DNA from: Mycolicibacterium komossense
GTDB lineage: Bacteria; Actinomycetota; Actinomycetes; Mycobacteriales; Mycobacteriaceae
Direction: 5' to 3'
DNA: 64,000 bases
NCBI RefSeq assembly: GCF_025822605.1
Contig: NZ_JACKTY010000047.1
Coordinates: 181,649 to 245,648 of the forward strand
Shown: positions 8,714 through 18,098 of the stretch, in pieces
Layout of the letters: the number at the start of each line of letters is the position of its first letter
Numbering within the stretch: the first letter of the stretch is position 1
Position numbers and translations under genes: made by a program
The notes under the pieces: model-generated
Databases searched by the model: none
Told to the model about the DNA's origin: nothing
What the model saw: the letters and a program-made list of their open reading frames with translations, nothing else

Positions 8714-8845
8714 GGGAACAAACTTATCGGCACCCGCGGAATGCGGCTAGGGCAATCGCCTTATTGGTGCCGGTTCTCGGATTGTCCGTCAAGGTATTTG
8801 GCGTCGCGGCTGCGCTGACGCGCCGCTCCCACTACCGTCGTGCTC
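8714..8845. promoter_or_regulatory. divergent glgC / glgA promoter region
   Basis: This 132-bp gap holds outward-facing TAnnnT hexamers placed 7 bases from each start codon: TAAGTT on the minus strand (8726-8721) for glgC and TACCGT (8833-8838) for glgA. Both genes lack a clear Shine-Dalgarno, so both may be leaderless. No good -35 boxes are visible. Confidence 0.4.
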
Positions 8846-10009
8846 ATGCGGGTAGCGATGATGACGCGGGAGTATCCGCCAGAGGTTTACGGCGGTGCCG
8901 GCGTACATGTCACCGAGCTTGTGGCTCAGTTGCGCCGGTTGTGTGAGGTCGATGTCCACTGCATGGGCGCGCCTCGGCCGGGCGTGATCCTGGCGCAACC
9001 GGACCCGGCCCTGGCAGACGCCAACGCGGCGCTGTCCACCCTGTCCGCGGATCTGGTGATGGCCAACAGCGCCGCACAGGCGTCCGTAGTGCATTCGCAC
9101 ACCTGGTACACCGGGATGGCAGGCCACCTGGCGTCGATGCTCTACGGAGTCCCGCATGTGGTGACCGCGCACTCGCTGGAACCGCTGCGGCCGTGGAAAG
9201 CCGAGCAACTCGGCGGTGGTTACCGGATTTCGTCGTGGGTGGAGCGCACCGCGGTGGAAGCCGCAGATGCGGTAGTCGCCGTCAGCTCCGGCATGCGTGA
9301 GGACGTTCTGCGGGTGTACCCGGCACTCGATCCGAACCGGGTGCACGTCGTCAAGAACGGTATCGACACTGAGGCGTGGTACCCAGCCCAGCCGGACCCC
9401 AGCGATTCCGTTCTGGCCAGCCTGGGTGTGGACCCGACGCGGCCGGTGGTCGCCTTCGTCGGCCGGATCACGCGGCAGAAGGGTGTCGCGCACCTGGTTG
9501 CCGCGGCTCACCAGTTCGCCCCGGATACCCAGCTGGTGTTGTGCGCAGGAGCCCCCGACACCCCGGAAATCGCGGCAGAGGTGTCCAGCGCGGTCGAGCG
9601 GCTGGCCGCAGCGCGGACTGGGGTGTTCTGGGTCCGGGAAATGCTCCCCATCAACAAGATTCGTGAAATTCTCTCCGCCGCGGCGGTTTTCGTATGCCCG
9701 TCGGTGTATGAGCCGCTGGGCATCGTGAACCTGGAGGCAATGGCCTGCTCGACAGCGGTGGTGGCCTCCGATGTGGGCGGTATCCCCGAAGTGGTCAACG
9801 ACGGCGAGACCGGCTCGCTGGTGCACTACGACGCGAACGACCCGCGGGCCTTCGAAGCGGATCTGGCGTCCGCGGTCAACGCCCTGGTCGCCGATCCCGA
9901 CAAAGCCGCCCGCTATGGGGCAGCCGGGCGCCGGCGCTGCATCGACGAGTTCTCCTGGGCACACATCGCCGAGCAGACCCTGGAGATCTACCGCAAGATC
10001 ACGTCTTAG
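8846..10009 (+). CDS. glgA: GT4 glycosyltransferase, glycogen synthase GlgA / maltose-1-phosphate synthase GlgM
   Basis: The 387-aa protein matches the length of M. tuberculosis Rv1212c. It is a GT-B fold GT4 enzyme: an N-terminal acceptor domain beginning MRVAMMTREYPPEVYGGAG and a C-terminal nucleotide-sugar domain with FVGRITRQKGV and the E-x7-E region SVYEPLGIVNLEAM. The M. tuberculosis enzyme uses ADP-glucose and glucose-1-phosphate to make maltose-1-phosphate for the GlgE pathway (established, recalled). Start ATG 8846 is preferred over the GTG two codons upstream. A hairpin terminator follows the stop. Confidence 0.93.
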   Translation: MRVAMMTREYPPEVYGGAGVHVTELVAQLRRLCEVDVHCMGAPRPGVILAQPDPALADANAALSTLSADLVMANSAAQASVVHSHTWYTGMAGHLASMLYGVPHVVTAHSLEPLRPWKAEQLGGGYRISSWVERTAVEAADAVVAVSSGMREDVLRVYPALDPNRVHVVKNGIDTEAWYPAQPDPSDSVLASLGVDPTRPVVAFVGRITRQKGVAHLVAAAHQFAPDTQLVLCAGAPDTPEIAAEVSSAVERLAAARTGVFWVREMLPINKIREILSAAAVFVCPSVYEPLGIVNLEAMACSTAVVASDVGGIPEVVNDGETGSLVHYDANDPRAFEADLASAVNALVADPDKAARYGAAGRRRCIDEFSWAHIAEQTLEIYRKITS

Positions 10010-10030
10010 CGGCCCCTGCACTCCCCAATA

Positions 10031-10058
10031 CGAACCCCGCGCGCCTGCGCGGGGTTCG
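10031..10058. terminator. bidirectional hairpin terminator
   Basis: A 12-bp perfect stem (10031-10042 with 10047-10058, loop GCCT) lies between the convergent glgA and DUF3117 genes. Confidence 0.8.
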
Positions 10059-10075
10059 GTATCGCCCGGGAAGCT

Positions 10076-10249
10076 CTAGCTGGGGCTGGTCACACTCTTG
10101 AGCTCTTCGCCCAACGCGGCGGCCTCATCCGGTGTCAGCTCGACGACCAGTCGGCCTCCGCCTTCCAGTGGTACCCGCATCACGATGCCGCGCCCCTCCT
10201 TGGTTGCTTCCAGAGGACCGTCGCCAGTCCGGGGCTTCATGGCCGCCAT
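10076..10249 (-). CDS. small DUF3117 protein (Rv1211-like)
   Basis: A 57-aa protein beginning MAAMKPRTGDGPLEATKEGR, very typical of the actinobacterial DUF3117 family. The longer frame reaching to 10459 adds a low-complexity N-terminus and is rejected; GGAGG is present about 7 bases before ATG 10249 (complement of CCCTCC at 10258-10263). Rv1211 has been described as calmodulin-like, but no EF-hand loop is visible here and its role should be treated as unknown. It is the last gene of the minus-strand run coming from tagA, 176 bp downstream of it, so it may have its own promoter. Confidence 0.85.
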   Translation of the reverse strand: MAAMKPRTGDGPLEATKEGRGIVMRVPLEGGGRLVVELTPDEAAALGEELKSVTSPS

Positions 10250-10425
10250 CGAGTGCTCCCTCCAAATCTGAGTTGACCCGCCGCTACGGGATGCGGCGTC
10301 TGGGCCGTCCGCCCGTTGCCACCGGCGGCGCCGAACTGCCACTTCACACCCCCATTGTTCCCTATCGGCGGCCGCGCGTGTGCAAGACCCGGCTCTGTGG
10401 CGTGACCCAGGCGTGGCGGCGGTCG

Positions 10426-11004
10426 CTATGTGACCCCCGATCGGGCCGTCGGCACCCAACAGGATTGGACATGGTCGTCCACCATGCCGGTGGCCTGCAT
10501 GAGCGCGTAAGCCGTGGTGGGCCCGACGAATTTGAATCCACGACGCTTGAGCTCCTTGGCCATCGCGGTCGATTCCGGGGTGGTGGCCGGCACCTCAGAC
10601 ATCGAGGCGGGCCGGGGCCGGGCCGGTGGGGCGAACGACCACAGGAAATCCGAGAGATCCGTCCCGAGCTCGATGGCGGCACGTGCGTTGGCGATGGTGG
10701 CCGCAACCTTGGCTCTGTTGCGGACGATTCCGCTGTCTGCCATCAGGCGTTCGACATCGGCATCGTCGTACGCGGCGACCGTCTCGATATCGAAACCGTC
10801 GAACGCCCGGCGGAAATTCTCCCGCTTACGCAGGATCGTCAGCCACGACAGACCGCTTTGGAAGGCTTCCAGACTCATCCGCTCGAAGAGCTGGAGCCGA
10901 CCCTGCAGGGGTAGGCCCCACTCGTTGTCGTGGTAGTCGCGGTAGGTCTTGTCATCGGTTTGGGCCCAGCCGCAGCGCACGCGACCGTCGTCCGGCGCGG
11001 TCAC
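10426..11004 (-). CDS. tagA: DNA-3-methyladenine glycosylase I
   Basis: The 192-aa base-excision repair enzyme removes 3-methyladenine from alkylated DNA. Family landmarks are RCGWAQTD and the YHDNEWGLP segment at the N-terminus, QSGLSWLTILRKRENFRRAF in the first third, and GFKFVGPTTAYALMQATG and DDHVQSCW at the C-terminus. The zinc ligands of the family (N-terminal Cys and His, C-terminal His and Cys) are all in place. The start ATG 11004 overlaps the stop of the DivIVA-like gene by 4 bases, so the two are translationally coupled. Confidence 0.95.
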   Translation of the reverse strand: MTAPDDGRVRCGWAQTDDKTYRDYHDNEWGLPLQGRLQLFERMSLEAFQSGLSWLTILRKRENFRRAFDGFDIETVAAYDDADVERLMADSGIVRNRAKVAATIANARAAIELGTDLSDFLWSFAPPARPRPASMSEVPATTPESTAMAKELKRRGFKFVGPTTAYALMQATGMVDDHVQSCWVPTARSGVT

Positions 11005-11378
11005 TGGCCTGGCTCCCCGCCTGCCTCGGCGTGCAGGGCGTGCGCACCCTCGTGAGGGTCGTCAGCGGGCTGCTGCGGGGCGTCGCCCGGCTCGTCACCG
11101 CGCAGCATCGCCAGCTCTCCGCGCAACGAATCGAGCTCCTGCCCCAGCCGGTCCAATACCCAGTCGACTTCGCTCGTTTTGTATCCGCGCAGCACCTGGG
11201 TGAACTTCACCGCCTCGACATCGGCGCCGACGACACCGGACGCCGGCAGCACAGTGGCCGTCGTCGCGCGGGGCAGCGGCGGTAAGCGCTCACCGCGGCC
11301 GAAGAGCAGGCTGCCCACGCCGAACAGCACTACGGCGACCAGAACGAGGACGACGAGATACAGCAGAACCAGTGTCAC
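11001..11378 (-). CDS. single-pass membrane protein with DivIVA-like segment (Rv1209-like)
   Basis: The 125-aa protein has one N-terminal transmembrane helix (about residues 2-24) and a short loop. A helical segment VKFTQVLRGYKTSEVDWVLDRLGQEL follows, in parts (FTQVLRGYKTSEVD): it resembles the membrane-curvature-binding start of DivIVA/Wag31 domains (F..VLRGY...EVD). The C-terminus is acidic and probably disordered. Position between gpgS and tagA matches Rv1209 (122 aa). A cell-pole or septum role is only an inference. Confidence 0.82.
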   Translation of the reverse strand: MTLVLLYLVVLVLVAVVLFGVGSLLFGRGERLPPLPRATTATVLPASGVVGADVEAVKFTQVLRGYKTSEVDWVLDRLGQELDSLRGELAMLRGDEPGDAPQQPADDPHEGAHALHAEAGGEPGQ

Positions 11379-11433
11379 GACACCGATACTGCCTGATGCC
11401 CCCGACAGTGGCAGTCAGGGGCGGGCGGCCCTG

Positions 11434-12384
11434 TCAGCGTGCGCGCAGGGTGTTCATGGGCGGCCGGTCTTCCAGCGACACCGACGAGGTGCGCGGTGTG
11501 AACCCGTCACCATCGGCGAAGAACTGGGTGAGCCCGACGCCGGAGTCCGGGACGCCGCAGCGGCTCAGCAGGGTCGCCATGACCTGCCTGCTCATGGCGC
11601 CCAGTTCCGGCAGCGGCCGGTTGCGGTGCGCCCGCACGCCGAGGTTGACCTGTGCGATCGCGTCGAGCCCCAACCGGTCATAGGTATCGATCAGGAGCCC
11701 GATCTCGACGCCGTAGCCAGGCGCAAAGGGCACCGCAGTCAGCAGCTCGCGCGTACCGGCGTACTCACCGCCCAGCGGCTGCAGGACGCAACCGAGGTCG
11801 GGGCGTAAGGCCGACAGCAGTGGTCGGGCGACCAGTTCGGTCACGCGGCCACCGCCGTTGGCGTCCTCACTGCCACTGACCTTCAGCGGCCGACGGTAGA
11901 AACCTTTGACCAGGTGGATGCCGTCGCGGGTCAGCAGTGGCCCGACCAGGCGCGGCACGAACATCGGGTCGGGGTCGATGAGGTCGGAGTCGACGAAGAC
12001 GATGATGTCGCCGGTAGTGGCGGCCAGTGAACGCCACAGCACCTCCCCTTTGCCGGGGTTCGGCGTGAGCTCGGGCAGTGCCTGCTCCCGGCTGACGACC
12101 TTGGCGCCCGCGGCGATCGCCCGGATTTCGGTGTCATCGGTGGATCCCGAGTCGAGCACGATGAGCTCGTCGACCAATCCGCCGAGCAGCGGCGAGATGG
12201 TGTCGACGACGGACGCGACGGTTTCTTCCTCGTTCAGCGCGGGGAGGACGACCGATATCGTCCGTCCCGCCTTGGCGGCCACAAGCTCGGCGATCGTCCA
12301 GGTTGGACGGCTCCAACTGTGATCGGACAGCCAAGCGTCAGCCGCAAATGTGTCGTCGGTGGCCAGCTCTGGTGTAGCAGTCAT
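11434..12384 (-). CDS. gpgS: glucosyl-3-phosphoglycerate synthase
   Basis: The 316-aa GT81 glycosyltransferase transfers glucose from a nucleotide sugar to 3-phosphoglycerate, the first step toward the methylglucose lipopolysaccharides that regulate mycobacterial fatty-acid synthesis. Visible motifs: VVLPALNEEETV at the nucleotide-binding start, LDSGSTDDT, and the metal-binding DxD in FVDSDLID. A longer frame to 12609 runs into folP2 and is rejected. ATG 12384 overlaps the folP2 stop (ATGA), so the two are coupled. Confidence 0.95.
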   Translation of the reverse strand: MTATPELATDDTFAADAWLSDHSWSRPTWTIAELVAAKAGRTISVVLPALNEEETVASVVDTISPLLGGLVDELIVLDSGSTDDTEIRAIAAGAKVVSREQALPELTPNPGKGEVLWRSLAATTGDIIVFVDSDLIDPDPMFVPRLVGPLLTRDGIHLVKGFYRRPLKVSGSEDANGGGRVTELVARPLLSALRPDLGCVLQPLGGEYAGTRELLTAVPFAPGYGVEIGLLIDTYDRLGLDAIAQVNLGVRAHRNRPLPELGAMSRQVMATLLSRCGVPDSGVGLTQFFADGDGFTPRTSSVSLEDRPPMNTLRAR

Positions 12385-13292
12385 GCCAGTCCCCTCACCG
12401 TGCGCGTCGGTGCACGTAGGCCTTGGATCGACGCAACCATTTCCAGTACGCGTCGAGTGGGCCCGACTTCGTGTACTCGGAACATCCGCGCTCCGTCGGC
12501 CGCCGCCAGGGCGGTGGCCGCCAGGGTGCCTTCCAGGCGCTCCGTCAGACCCACACCCAGAGTCTCCCCGACAAAATCCTTGTTGCTCAGAGCCATCAGG
12601 ACAGGCCATCCGGTCTTAACAAGATCTTTTACATGGCGCAACAAACTAAGACTGTGATAAGTGTTTTTGCCGAAATCGTGGGTCGGATCGATGAGAATCG
12701 CGTCGCGCGAAACACCCGTTGCCAACGCATGCTCGGCCGCATCCGTGACTTCGCGGATCACGTCGTCGACGACGCCTCTGGTGGTGTGGCCGTAGTTCAC
12801 CCGGAAAGGCCGGGTCCGCGGGACCGCTCCCCCGGTGTGCGAACAGACCAGCCCGGCGCCGAACTCGGCGGCCACCTCGGGCAGCCCGGGGTCGGCGCCC
12901 GCCCAAGTGTCGTTGATCAGGTCGGCGCCGGCCGCGCACGCCAGTTTCGCCACCGACGCCCGCCAGGTGTCGACGCTGATCAGTTGGTTCGGATACGCGT
13001 CGCGCAGCCACTCGATGAACGGCACCACCCGCGCGATCTCCTGGTCGGCATCCACCACCTCACCCGGGCCGGCCTTGACGCCGCCGATGTCGATGACGTC
13101 GGCCCCTTCTTCGATGACGCGATGCGCCGCCGTCTTGGCGGCATCGTCGGTGAACGTGGCGCCCCGGTCGTAGAACGAGTCCGGAGTGCGGTTCACGATG
13201 GCCATGATCAGAGCACGGTCACCCGCCACGGATCGGCCGAGAAAGGTCGCCTGCACGCGTTCCAGGCTAGTTGTCGCAGCTGCGGCGACCAC
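12381..13292 (-). CDS. folP2: dihydropteroate synthase-like protein FolP2
   Basis: The 303-aa TIM-barrel protein of the pterin-binding family has MAIVNRTPDSF, DVIDIGG, SVDTWRA and the C-terminal RVHEV motif. It is the second, divergent DHPS homologue of mycobacteria; the M. tuberculosis protein Rv1207 did not show DHPS activity, unlike FolP1 (recalled). Its fixed location next to gpgS and fadD6 suggests a different substrate. Start is GTG 13292; N-terminal length varies in the family, so the exact start is uncertain. Confidence 0.9.
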   Translation of the reverse strand: MVAAAATTSLERVQATFLGRSVAGDRALIMAIVNRTPDSFYDRGATFTDDAAKTAAHRVIEEGADVIDIGGVKAGPGEVVDADQEIARVVPFIEWLRDAYPNQLISVDTWRASVAKLACAAGADLINDTWAGADPGLPEVAAEFGAGLVCSHTGGAVPRTRPFRVNYGHTTRGVVDDVIREVTDAAEHALATGVSRDAILIDPTHDFGKNTYHSLSLLRHVKDLVKTGWPVLMALSNKDFVGETLGVGLTERLEGTLAATALAAADGARMFRVHEVGPTRRVLEMVASIQGLRAPTRTVRGLA

Positions 13293-13409
13293 CGCCGAGC
13301 GCTCATCGTTGTACGGTTTGGCGCCCGATTTCTGTACCAGAGTGAGCGCTCGGCGCTACCGAGGCCTGTTCCCGGTCCTCTGGGTCAGCGCTCCTCAGGG
13401 CTTCGTACC

Positions 13410-15200
13410 TCAGCCCTTCGGACGCTTCCCGGCCGCCACTTCCTCGGGATACTCCTCATAAAACGGCACGTAACCCTCGTCGCGACCGGCCAGCACATAC
13501 AGCGGGTCGCCGAGATCCGGGCCGTAGGCCTGTTCCCGCAGGTCGACCTTGCGGCTCTTGAAGGTCGAGGTGTGCTCCAGCGATTCGACCACCCGCACGA
13601 ACAGCGGCAAGGCGTAGGACGGCAGCTTCGAATACACCGCGGCAGCCAGTCCGTTACCGTCGAACTCCGACCCGTCGCGCAGCTTGATCGCCGCCATCCC
13701 GGCACGCCCGCCCGTGTCGGGTACCTCGACGCCGTAGACCGTGCACTCCTCGATATCGGGCAGGTCGATCAGCGCGCCCTCGACCTGTGTGGTGGCGACG
13801 TTCTCGCCCTTCCACCGGAAGGTGTCACCGAGCCGGTCGGCGAACGCCGCATGACCCATACCCTGCGGGCTCATCACGTCACCGGTGTTGAACCAGACAT
13901 CGCCTTCCCGAAAAGCGTTGCGCACCAACTTCTTTTCGGTCGCCGCCGGATCGGTGTAGCCGTCGAACGGGGACAACCGGTTCACCGGGCTGATCAACAG
14001 TCCGGGCTGCCCGGGCGGCACCTTGGTGACCCGGCCGGCCCCGTCGCGTCGCGGTGCCCCGGTGTCGGGGTCGTATTCGACGTACGCCAATGGCAACGGG
14101 CTGATCCCGGTGCTCTTGGCAACGTTGAAGATGTTGATGAAGGCCGTGTTGCCCTCGCTGGCGGCGTAGAACTCGCAGACCCGTCTGATCCCGAACCGCG
14201 AGGTGAATTCGTCCCAGATCTCCGGGCGCAACCCGTTGCCGGCGATCACCCGGACCTTGTGTGCCCGGTCGGTGGGCTTCGGCGGCTGGTTCAGCAGATA
14301 GCGGCACAGCTCGCCGATGTAGATGAACGCGGTCGCGTCGCTGGCGATCACCTCGTCCCAGAACCGGGTGGCGGAGAACGACCGCCCCAGCGCCAGCGTC
14401 GCGCCGGCGTTGATCACCGATGACACCGCGACCGTCAGCGCGTTGTTGTGGTAGAGCGGCAGGCAGCAGTACAGGGTGTCGTTGCTGTTCAGCCGCAGCC
14501 CGAGGCCACCGAACGCGGCGAGGGCGCGCAGCCAGCGAAAGTGCGTCATCACGCTGGCTTTCGGATTCCCGGTGGTGCCCGAGGTGAAGATGTAGAACGC
14601 GGTGTCTTTGGCGAGAACCGCCGCCGCGGACGCGGGGTTACCGGTGGGCGCTGTCACCGCGGCCTGTTCGAGCTCTTCGATCGTGGTCGGCTCGGGTGCC
14701 CCGTTCGCGACGGCGCCGCTCTCGACGATGGGCTCGACGAGATCAGCCTCCGCGACCAGCAGGCTCGCCTCGAGCAGCCCGATGCTGTGCGCCAGCACGT
14801 CGCCGCGCTGGTGGTAGTTGAGCATGCCCGCGACGGCACCGCATTTGACGACCGCCAGCATCACCAGCACCGCGTTGGGCGAGTTGCGGAGCATGACGCC
14901 GACGACGTCGCCCCGCCCGACGCCGCGGGCGGCGAGCACCGCCGCGTACCGGTTGACCGTCGCATTGGCCTGCGCATAGGACAGCGTCTGGTCGCCGAAC
15001 CGGATGAAGGGGCGGTCGCCGAAGCGGGCGGCCCGGTCCTGGAACACCTTGCCGATCGACGTCTTGGAGGTCGGGCGCGCCAGCAAGCCCGTGGTGACGC
15101 CGCGCAGGATCACCGGGGCATCCTTCAGTAGACCGGGAACCTGACTGGCCAAATCGGCCAGACCGACCGAGGTGCGTGCTCCGGATTCGCGCTCAGACAT
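13410..15200 (-). CDS. fadD6: long-chain acyl-CoA synthetase FadD6
   Basis: The 596-aa adenylate-forming enzyme of the FATP/very-long-chain acyl-CoA synthetase branch activates fatty acids with ATP and CoA. The AMP-binding P-loop YIFTSGTTGNPKASV and the FYAASEGN motif are clear, as are FNTGDVMSPQGMGH and FRWKGENVATTQVE in the C-terminal lid. Length matches Rv1206 (597 aa). It lies 9 bp downstream of the LOG gene on the same strand; 117 bp separate it from folP2. Confidence 0.93.
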   Translation of the reverse strand: MSERESGARTSVGLADLASQVPGLLKDAPVILRGVTTGLLARPTSKTSIGKVFQDRAARFGDRPFIRFGDQTLSYAQANATVNRYAAVLAARGVGRGDVVGVMLRNSPNAVLVMLAVVKCGAVAGMLNYHQRGDVLAHSIGLLEASLLVAEADLVEPIVESGAVANGAPEPTTIEELEQAAVTAPTGNPASAAAVLAKDTAFYIFTSGTTGNPKASVMTHFRWLRALAAFGGLGLRLNSNDTLYCCLPLYHNNALTVAVSSVINAGATLALGRSFSATRFWDEVIASDATAFIYIGELCRYLLNQPPKPTDRAHKVRVIAGNGLRPEIWDEFTSRFGIRRVCEFYAASEGNTAFINIFNVAKSTGISPLPLAYVEYDPDTGAPRRDGAGRVTKVPPGQPGLLISPVNRLSPFDGYTDPAATEKKLVRNAFREGDVWFNTGDVMSPQGMGHAAFADRLGDTFRWKGENVATTQVEGALIDLPDIEECTVYGVEVPDTGGRAGMAAIKLRDGSEFDGNGLAAAVYSKLPSYALPLFVRVVESLEHTSTFKSRKVDLREQAYGPDLGDPLYVLAGRDEGYVPFYEEYPEEVAAGKRPKG

Positions 15201-15209
15201 GCGGGCAGC

Positions 15210-15803
15210 CTAACCGCGAGGCGATACCGCCGGTACCGGAGAGTCCGGCACGCACAGATCGAGCGCCGCGTCGACGTCCTCGACGACCGGCATCCGGCCC
15301 AGTGCCGCCTTGCTGACGTAGCCGGTCTCGACGAGGCCGGCCAGCCATGTCAACAACCCGTCGTAGTGCCCGACCGGATCGAGCATGACGACGGGTTTGT
15401 CGTGCATGCCCAGGTAGCCGGCGGTCCAGGCTTCGAAGAGTTCCTCGAGCGTGCCGATCCCGCCGGGGAGCGCGATGAACGCGTCCGCACGGTCTTCCAT
15501 GATCTTTTTGCGCTCGCGCATGGTGTCGGTGACGATCAGTTCGTCGGCGCCGACATCGGCAAGTTCACGATGCACCAACGCTTTCGGAATCACCCCGATG
15601 GTGCGACCACCATGCGACCGTGCGCCGGCGGCCACCGCCCCCATCGCCGAGACGTTGCCGCCACCGGAGACCAGGGTCCAGCCGCGATCGGCGATCGCCA
15701 CCCCCAGCGCGGTGGCCAGCTCCAGGAGACGGGAATCGGTCGGTCCTGACGCGCAGTAGACGCAGACCGCCCACTCGTTGTCCAGTTCGGTATCGCTCGG
15801 CAC
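15210..15803 (-). CDS. LOG-family protein (cytokinin riboside 5'-monophosphate phosphoribohydrolase-like)
   Basis: The 197-aa Rossmann-type protein has the LOG signature PGGIGTLEELFE and the GGG segment (SGGGNVSAMG). M. tuberculosis Rv1205, its positional counterpart, makes free cytokinins and is a Pup-proteasome substrate (established, recalled). GTG 15803 is chosen because it gives the family's usual length; the upstream ATG at 15896 would extend the protein into the divergent ATPase promoter. It heads the minus-strand operon with fadD6. Confidence 0.88.
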   Translation of the reverse strand: MPSDTELDNEWAVCVYCASGPTDSRLLELATALGVAIADRGWTLVSGGGNVSAMGAVAAGARSHGGRTIGVIPKALVHRELADVGADELIVTDTMRERKKIMEDRADAFIALPGGIGTLEELFEAWTAGYLGMHDKPVVMLDPVGHYDGLLTWLAGLVETGYVSKAALGRMPVVEDVDAALDLCVPDSPVPAVSPRG

Positions 15804-15944
15804 ACCGACAAGGTAGCCCAGCCGCGGACGACGATGCAGGCGAGGAACGAGCCCGAGGAGGAGTCGCGGAATTGGGTCAAGTCGGGCTGCGCCCATTTGG
15901 GCCTAACCTCCGTCGACGCGACCTCACCGCAATACAATCCGGCG

Positions 15945-18098
15945 ATGCCGATGCGCTGGAGCGTCCCCGTGCATGAGGCGGCAGTCCAGCAACTGGCCTC
16001 GGCGCTGCGCGATCCGGACCGGGCCGGCGCGGTCGTCCTCGGACCCGACGGGGTCGGGAAATCCACCCTGGCACTGACGGCGGTCGAGGACTTCTCCGAC
16101 GCCCATCCCGACGCGGTGATCCGCTGGGTGACCGGAACGTCCGCCGAACGCGTCGTCCCGTTCGGCGCCTTCAGCGATCTGCTCGAGGTCGCCGAGATCG
16201 GCAAGCCCGCCGCATTGTTGCGCGCGGCGCGGTCCTCGCTGGCGGTGGGCCCGGGCGACCTGCTGGTCGTCGACGACGCCCAGCACCTCGACCAGCTGTC
16301 GGCGACGCTGGTCTACCAGTTGGCCCGCGCCGGCCAGACGCGGATGATCATCACCGTCGGCGCCGGCGCCACCTCCGACGAACTGGCTGCGCTGTGGACC
16401 GACGATCTGCTGGTGCGCATCGACCTCACCGGCGACGACGCCGCCGCCTCCGACGGCCGGGATGTCGACACGTTCCTGGCGGAGCTACCGGCAGGCGCGC
16501 GCACCGTGCTGAACTACCTGTCGATCCAGGAACCGCTGGCCCTGGCGGACTTACAGGCGCTGTCGTCGGCCGAGGCGGTGGACGAGGCGACGTCGGCCGG
16601 CGCGGTCGAGGTACACCTGCGCGGCCGCGACGCGGATCACCCGATGGTGTTCACCGCCCACCCGTCGTTCGCCGCACGCGCGCATGCCGCACTCGGCACG
16701 GAGGGGGCACGCCGGCTGCGCACCGAGCTGGTTGCGCGGCTGGCCGCCCGGTGCCGCGATCACCCCAGTGACAGGTTGCGGTTGGCATCGCTGGCCCTGG
16801 ACAGTGCCACACCCCAGAGCACCGCCGAGATCGTCACGGCCGCAAGCGAAGCGCTGCGACTGAGTGATGTCCTACTGGCGGAACGACTCGCCCGGGCGGC
16901 CGTCGCGGATCCCGCTGCCCCGCTGGCGGCGCGATTGCTGCTGGCCCACGCCATGGGCTGGCAGGGCCGCGGCCGCGACGCCGCCGATGTCCTTGCCGCC
17001 GTCGACCCTGGGACGCTGTCCGAGCCGGAACTGATGGCGTGGGCAATTCCCCTTGCGGCCAACCAGTTCTGGATGCTCGGCGAGCCCGAACGAGCGACGG
17101 CCTTTCTGCGCACCACCCGCAGCCGCCTGACCGAACCGGCCGCCGCCGCGACCATCGACGCCCTGTCGGCCACGTTCGCGATGAATGCGGGCGCACCGCA
17201 GCGGGCACTGCAGATCGCCACCGAGGTGCTGAGCTCACCGGCGGCCGGCGATATGGCGGTAGCGTGGGCGGCGAGTGCCGCTGCGCTGTGTTCGGCCCGA
17301 ATGGGCCGGTTCGCCGATGTCGCCGCGTTCGCCGAACGAGCCGACGCAGCAGAGCATCCCGGGCTGCTGCGGTTCACCGTCGGGCTCGGACGGACCACCA
17401 CGCTGCTGATGGCCGGCGATCTTGACGGCGCCGAACAGATGGCCAGGCGGTACACCGATTTCGCGGAATTACAGCAGCCGGGCCGAGCGATCGGCGAGGT
17501 GTTGTTGGCTCAGGTTCTGATCGCCAGAGGCGGACCGGACGACCTGGCCGCCGCGACCGCGCTGCTGCGCCCGGCGTCGACGACGCTGGATCGGACCGGG
17601 TATTCGTGGGGCCCACTGTCGTTGATGCTGTTGGCGACGGCACTGTCGGGCCAGGGCGAGTTGACGCAGGCCGCAAAAGTGTTGTCGCGGGCAGCTTCTC
17701 GGCACGGCACCAAATCTGCCCTGTTCGCTCCCGAGTTGGGCCTGGCGCGGGCCTGGCGGCTCGCGGCAGCTCGCGACGGCCACGGGGCCGTCAGCGCAGC
17801 CCGACAGGCGGCCGGCATGGCCGAGCGGTCCGGGCAGAACGCGGTCGCTCTGCGCGCCTGGCACGACGCGGTCCGCCTTGGCGATCTGCGGGCGGCGGAT
17901 CCCCTGGCCCGGCTTTCCGCCGAAACCGACTGTGTAGTCGGGCGATTGGCGGCCGAACACGGTCGGGCGCTGACCGCGGGCGAGGGTGCCGCACTGCGCG
18001 CGGTCGCGGCCGAGCTGTCCGCGATCGGTCTGGTGTCGGCGGCAGTGGACGCCGAAGCTCAGGCCAGCCGGCCCAGAGCTGACAACCTCAGACCGTGA
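15945..18098 (+). CDS. AAA-type P-loop ATPase with long helical C-terminal region (Rv1204c-like)
   Basis: A 717-aa protein with Walker A GPDGVGKST (about residues 33-41), Walker B LLVVDDAQHLDQ (about 103-114) and a sensor-like segment, followed by about 450 residues of Ala/Leu-rich paired helices resembling TPRs. This is the architecture of the ATPase and helical parts of MalT/LAL-type regulators, but the usual C-terminal LuxR helix-turn-helix is missing. TACAAT at 15933-15938 lies 6 bases before ATG 15945, supporting a leaderless start and against the ORF start at 15834. The 3' end overlaps the convergent SARP-like gene by 40 bases. Confidence 0.8.
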   Translation: MPMRWSVPVHEAAVQQLASALRDPDRAGAVVLGPDGVGKSTLALTAVEDFSDAHPDAVIRWVTGTSAERVVPFGAFSDLLEVAEIGKPAALLRAARSSLAVGPGDLLVVDDAQHLDQLSATLVYQLARAGQTRMIITVGAGATSDELAALWTDDLLVRIDLTGDDAAASDGRDVDTFLAELPAGARTVLNYLSIQEPLALADLQALSSAEAVDEATSAGAVEVHLRGRDADHPMVFTAHPSFAARAHAALGTEGARRLRTELVARLAARCRDHPSDRLRLASLALDSATPQSTAEIVTAASEALRLSDVLLAERLARAAVADPAAPLAARLLLAHAMGWQGRGRDAADVLAAVDPGTLSEPELMAWAIPLAANQFWMLGEPERATAFLRTTRSRLTEPAAAATIDALSATFAMNAGAPQRALQIATEVLSSPAAGDMAVAWAASAAALCSARMGRFADVAAFAERADAAEHPGLLRFTVGLGRTTTLLMAGDLDGAEQMARRYTDFAELQQPGRAIGEVLLAQVLIARGGPDDLAAATALLRPASTTLDRTGYSWGPLSLMLLATALSGQGELTQAAKVLSRAASRHGTKSALFAPELGLARAWRLAAARDGHGAVSAARQAAGMAERSGQNAVALRAWHDAVRLGDLRAADPLARLSAETDCVVGRLAAEHGRALTAGEGAALRAVAAELSAIGLVSAAVDAEAQASRPRADNLRP

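Noticed and set aside
12423..14423. 666-aa plus-strand frame opposite folP2 and fadD6
   Set aside because: Antisense to two well-supported enzymes; no domain signature.
18059..18098. Possible frameshift or mis-assembly at the 40-bp overlap of two convergent genes
   Set aside because: Both frames end normally and both proteins keep sensible C-termini, so a genuine tail-to-tail overlap is simpler.
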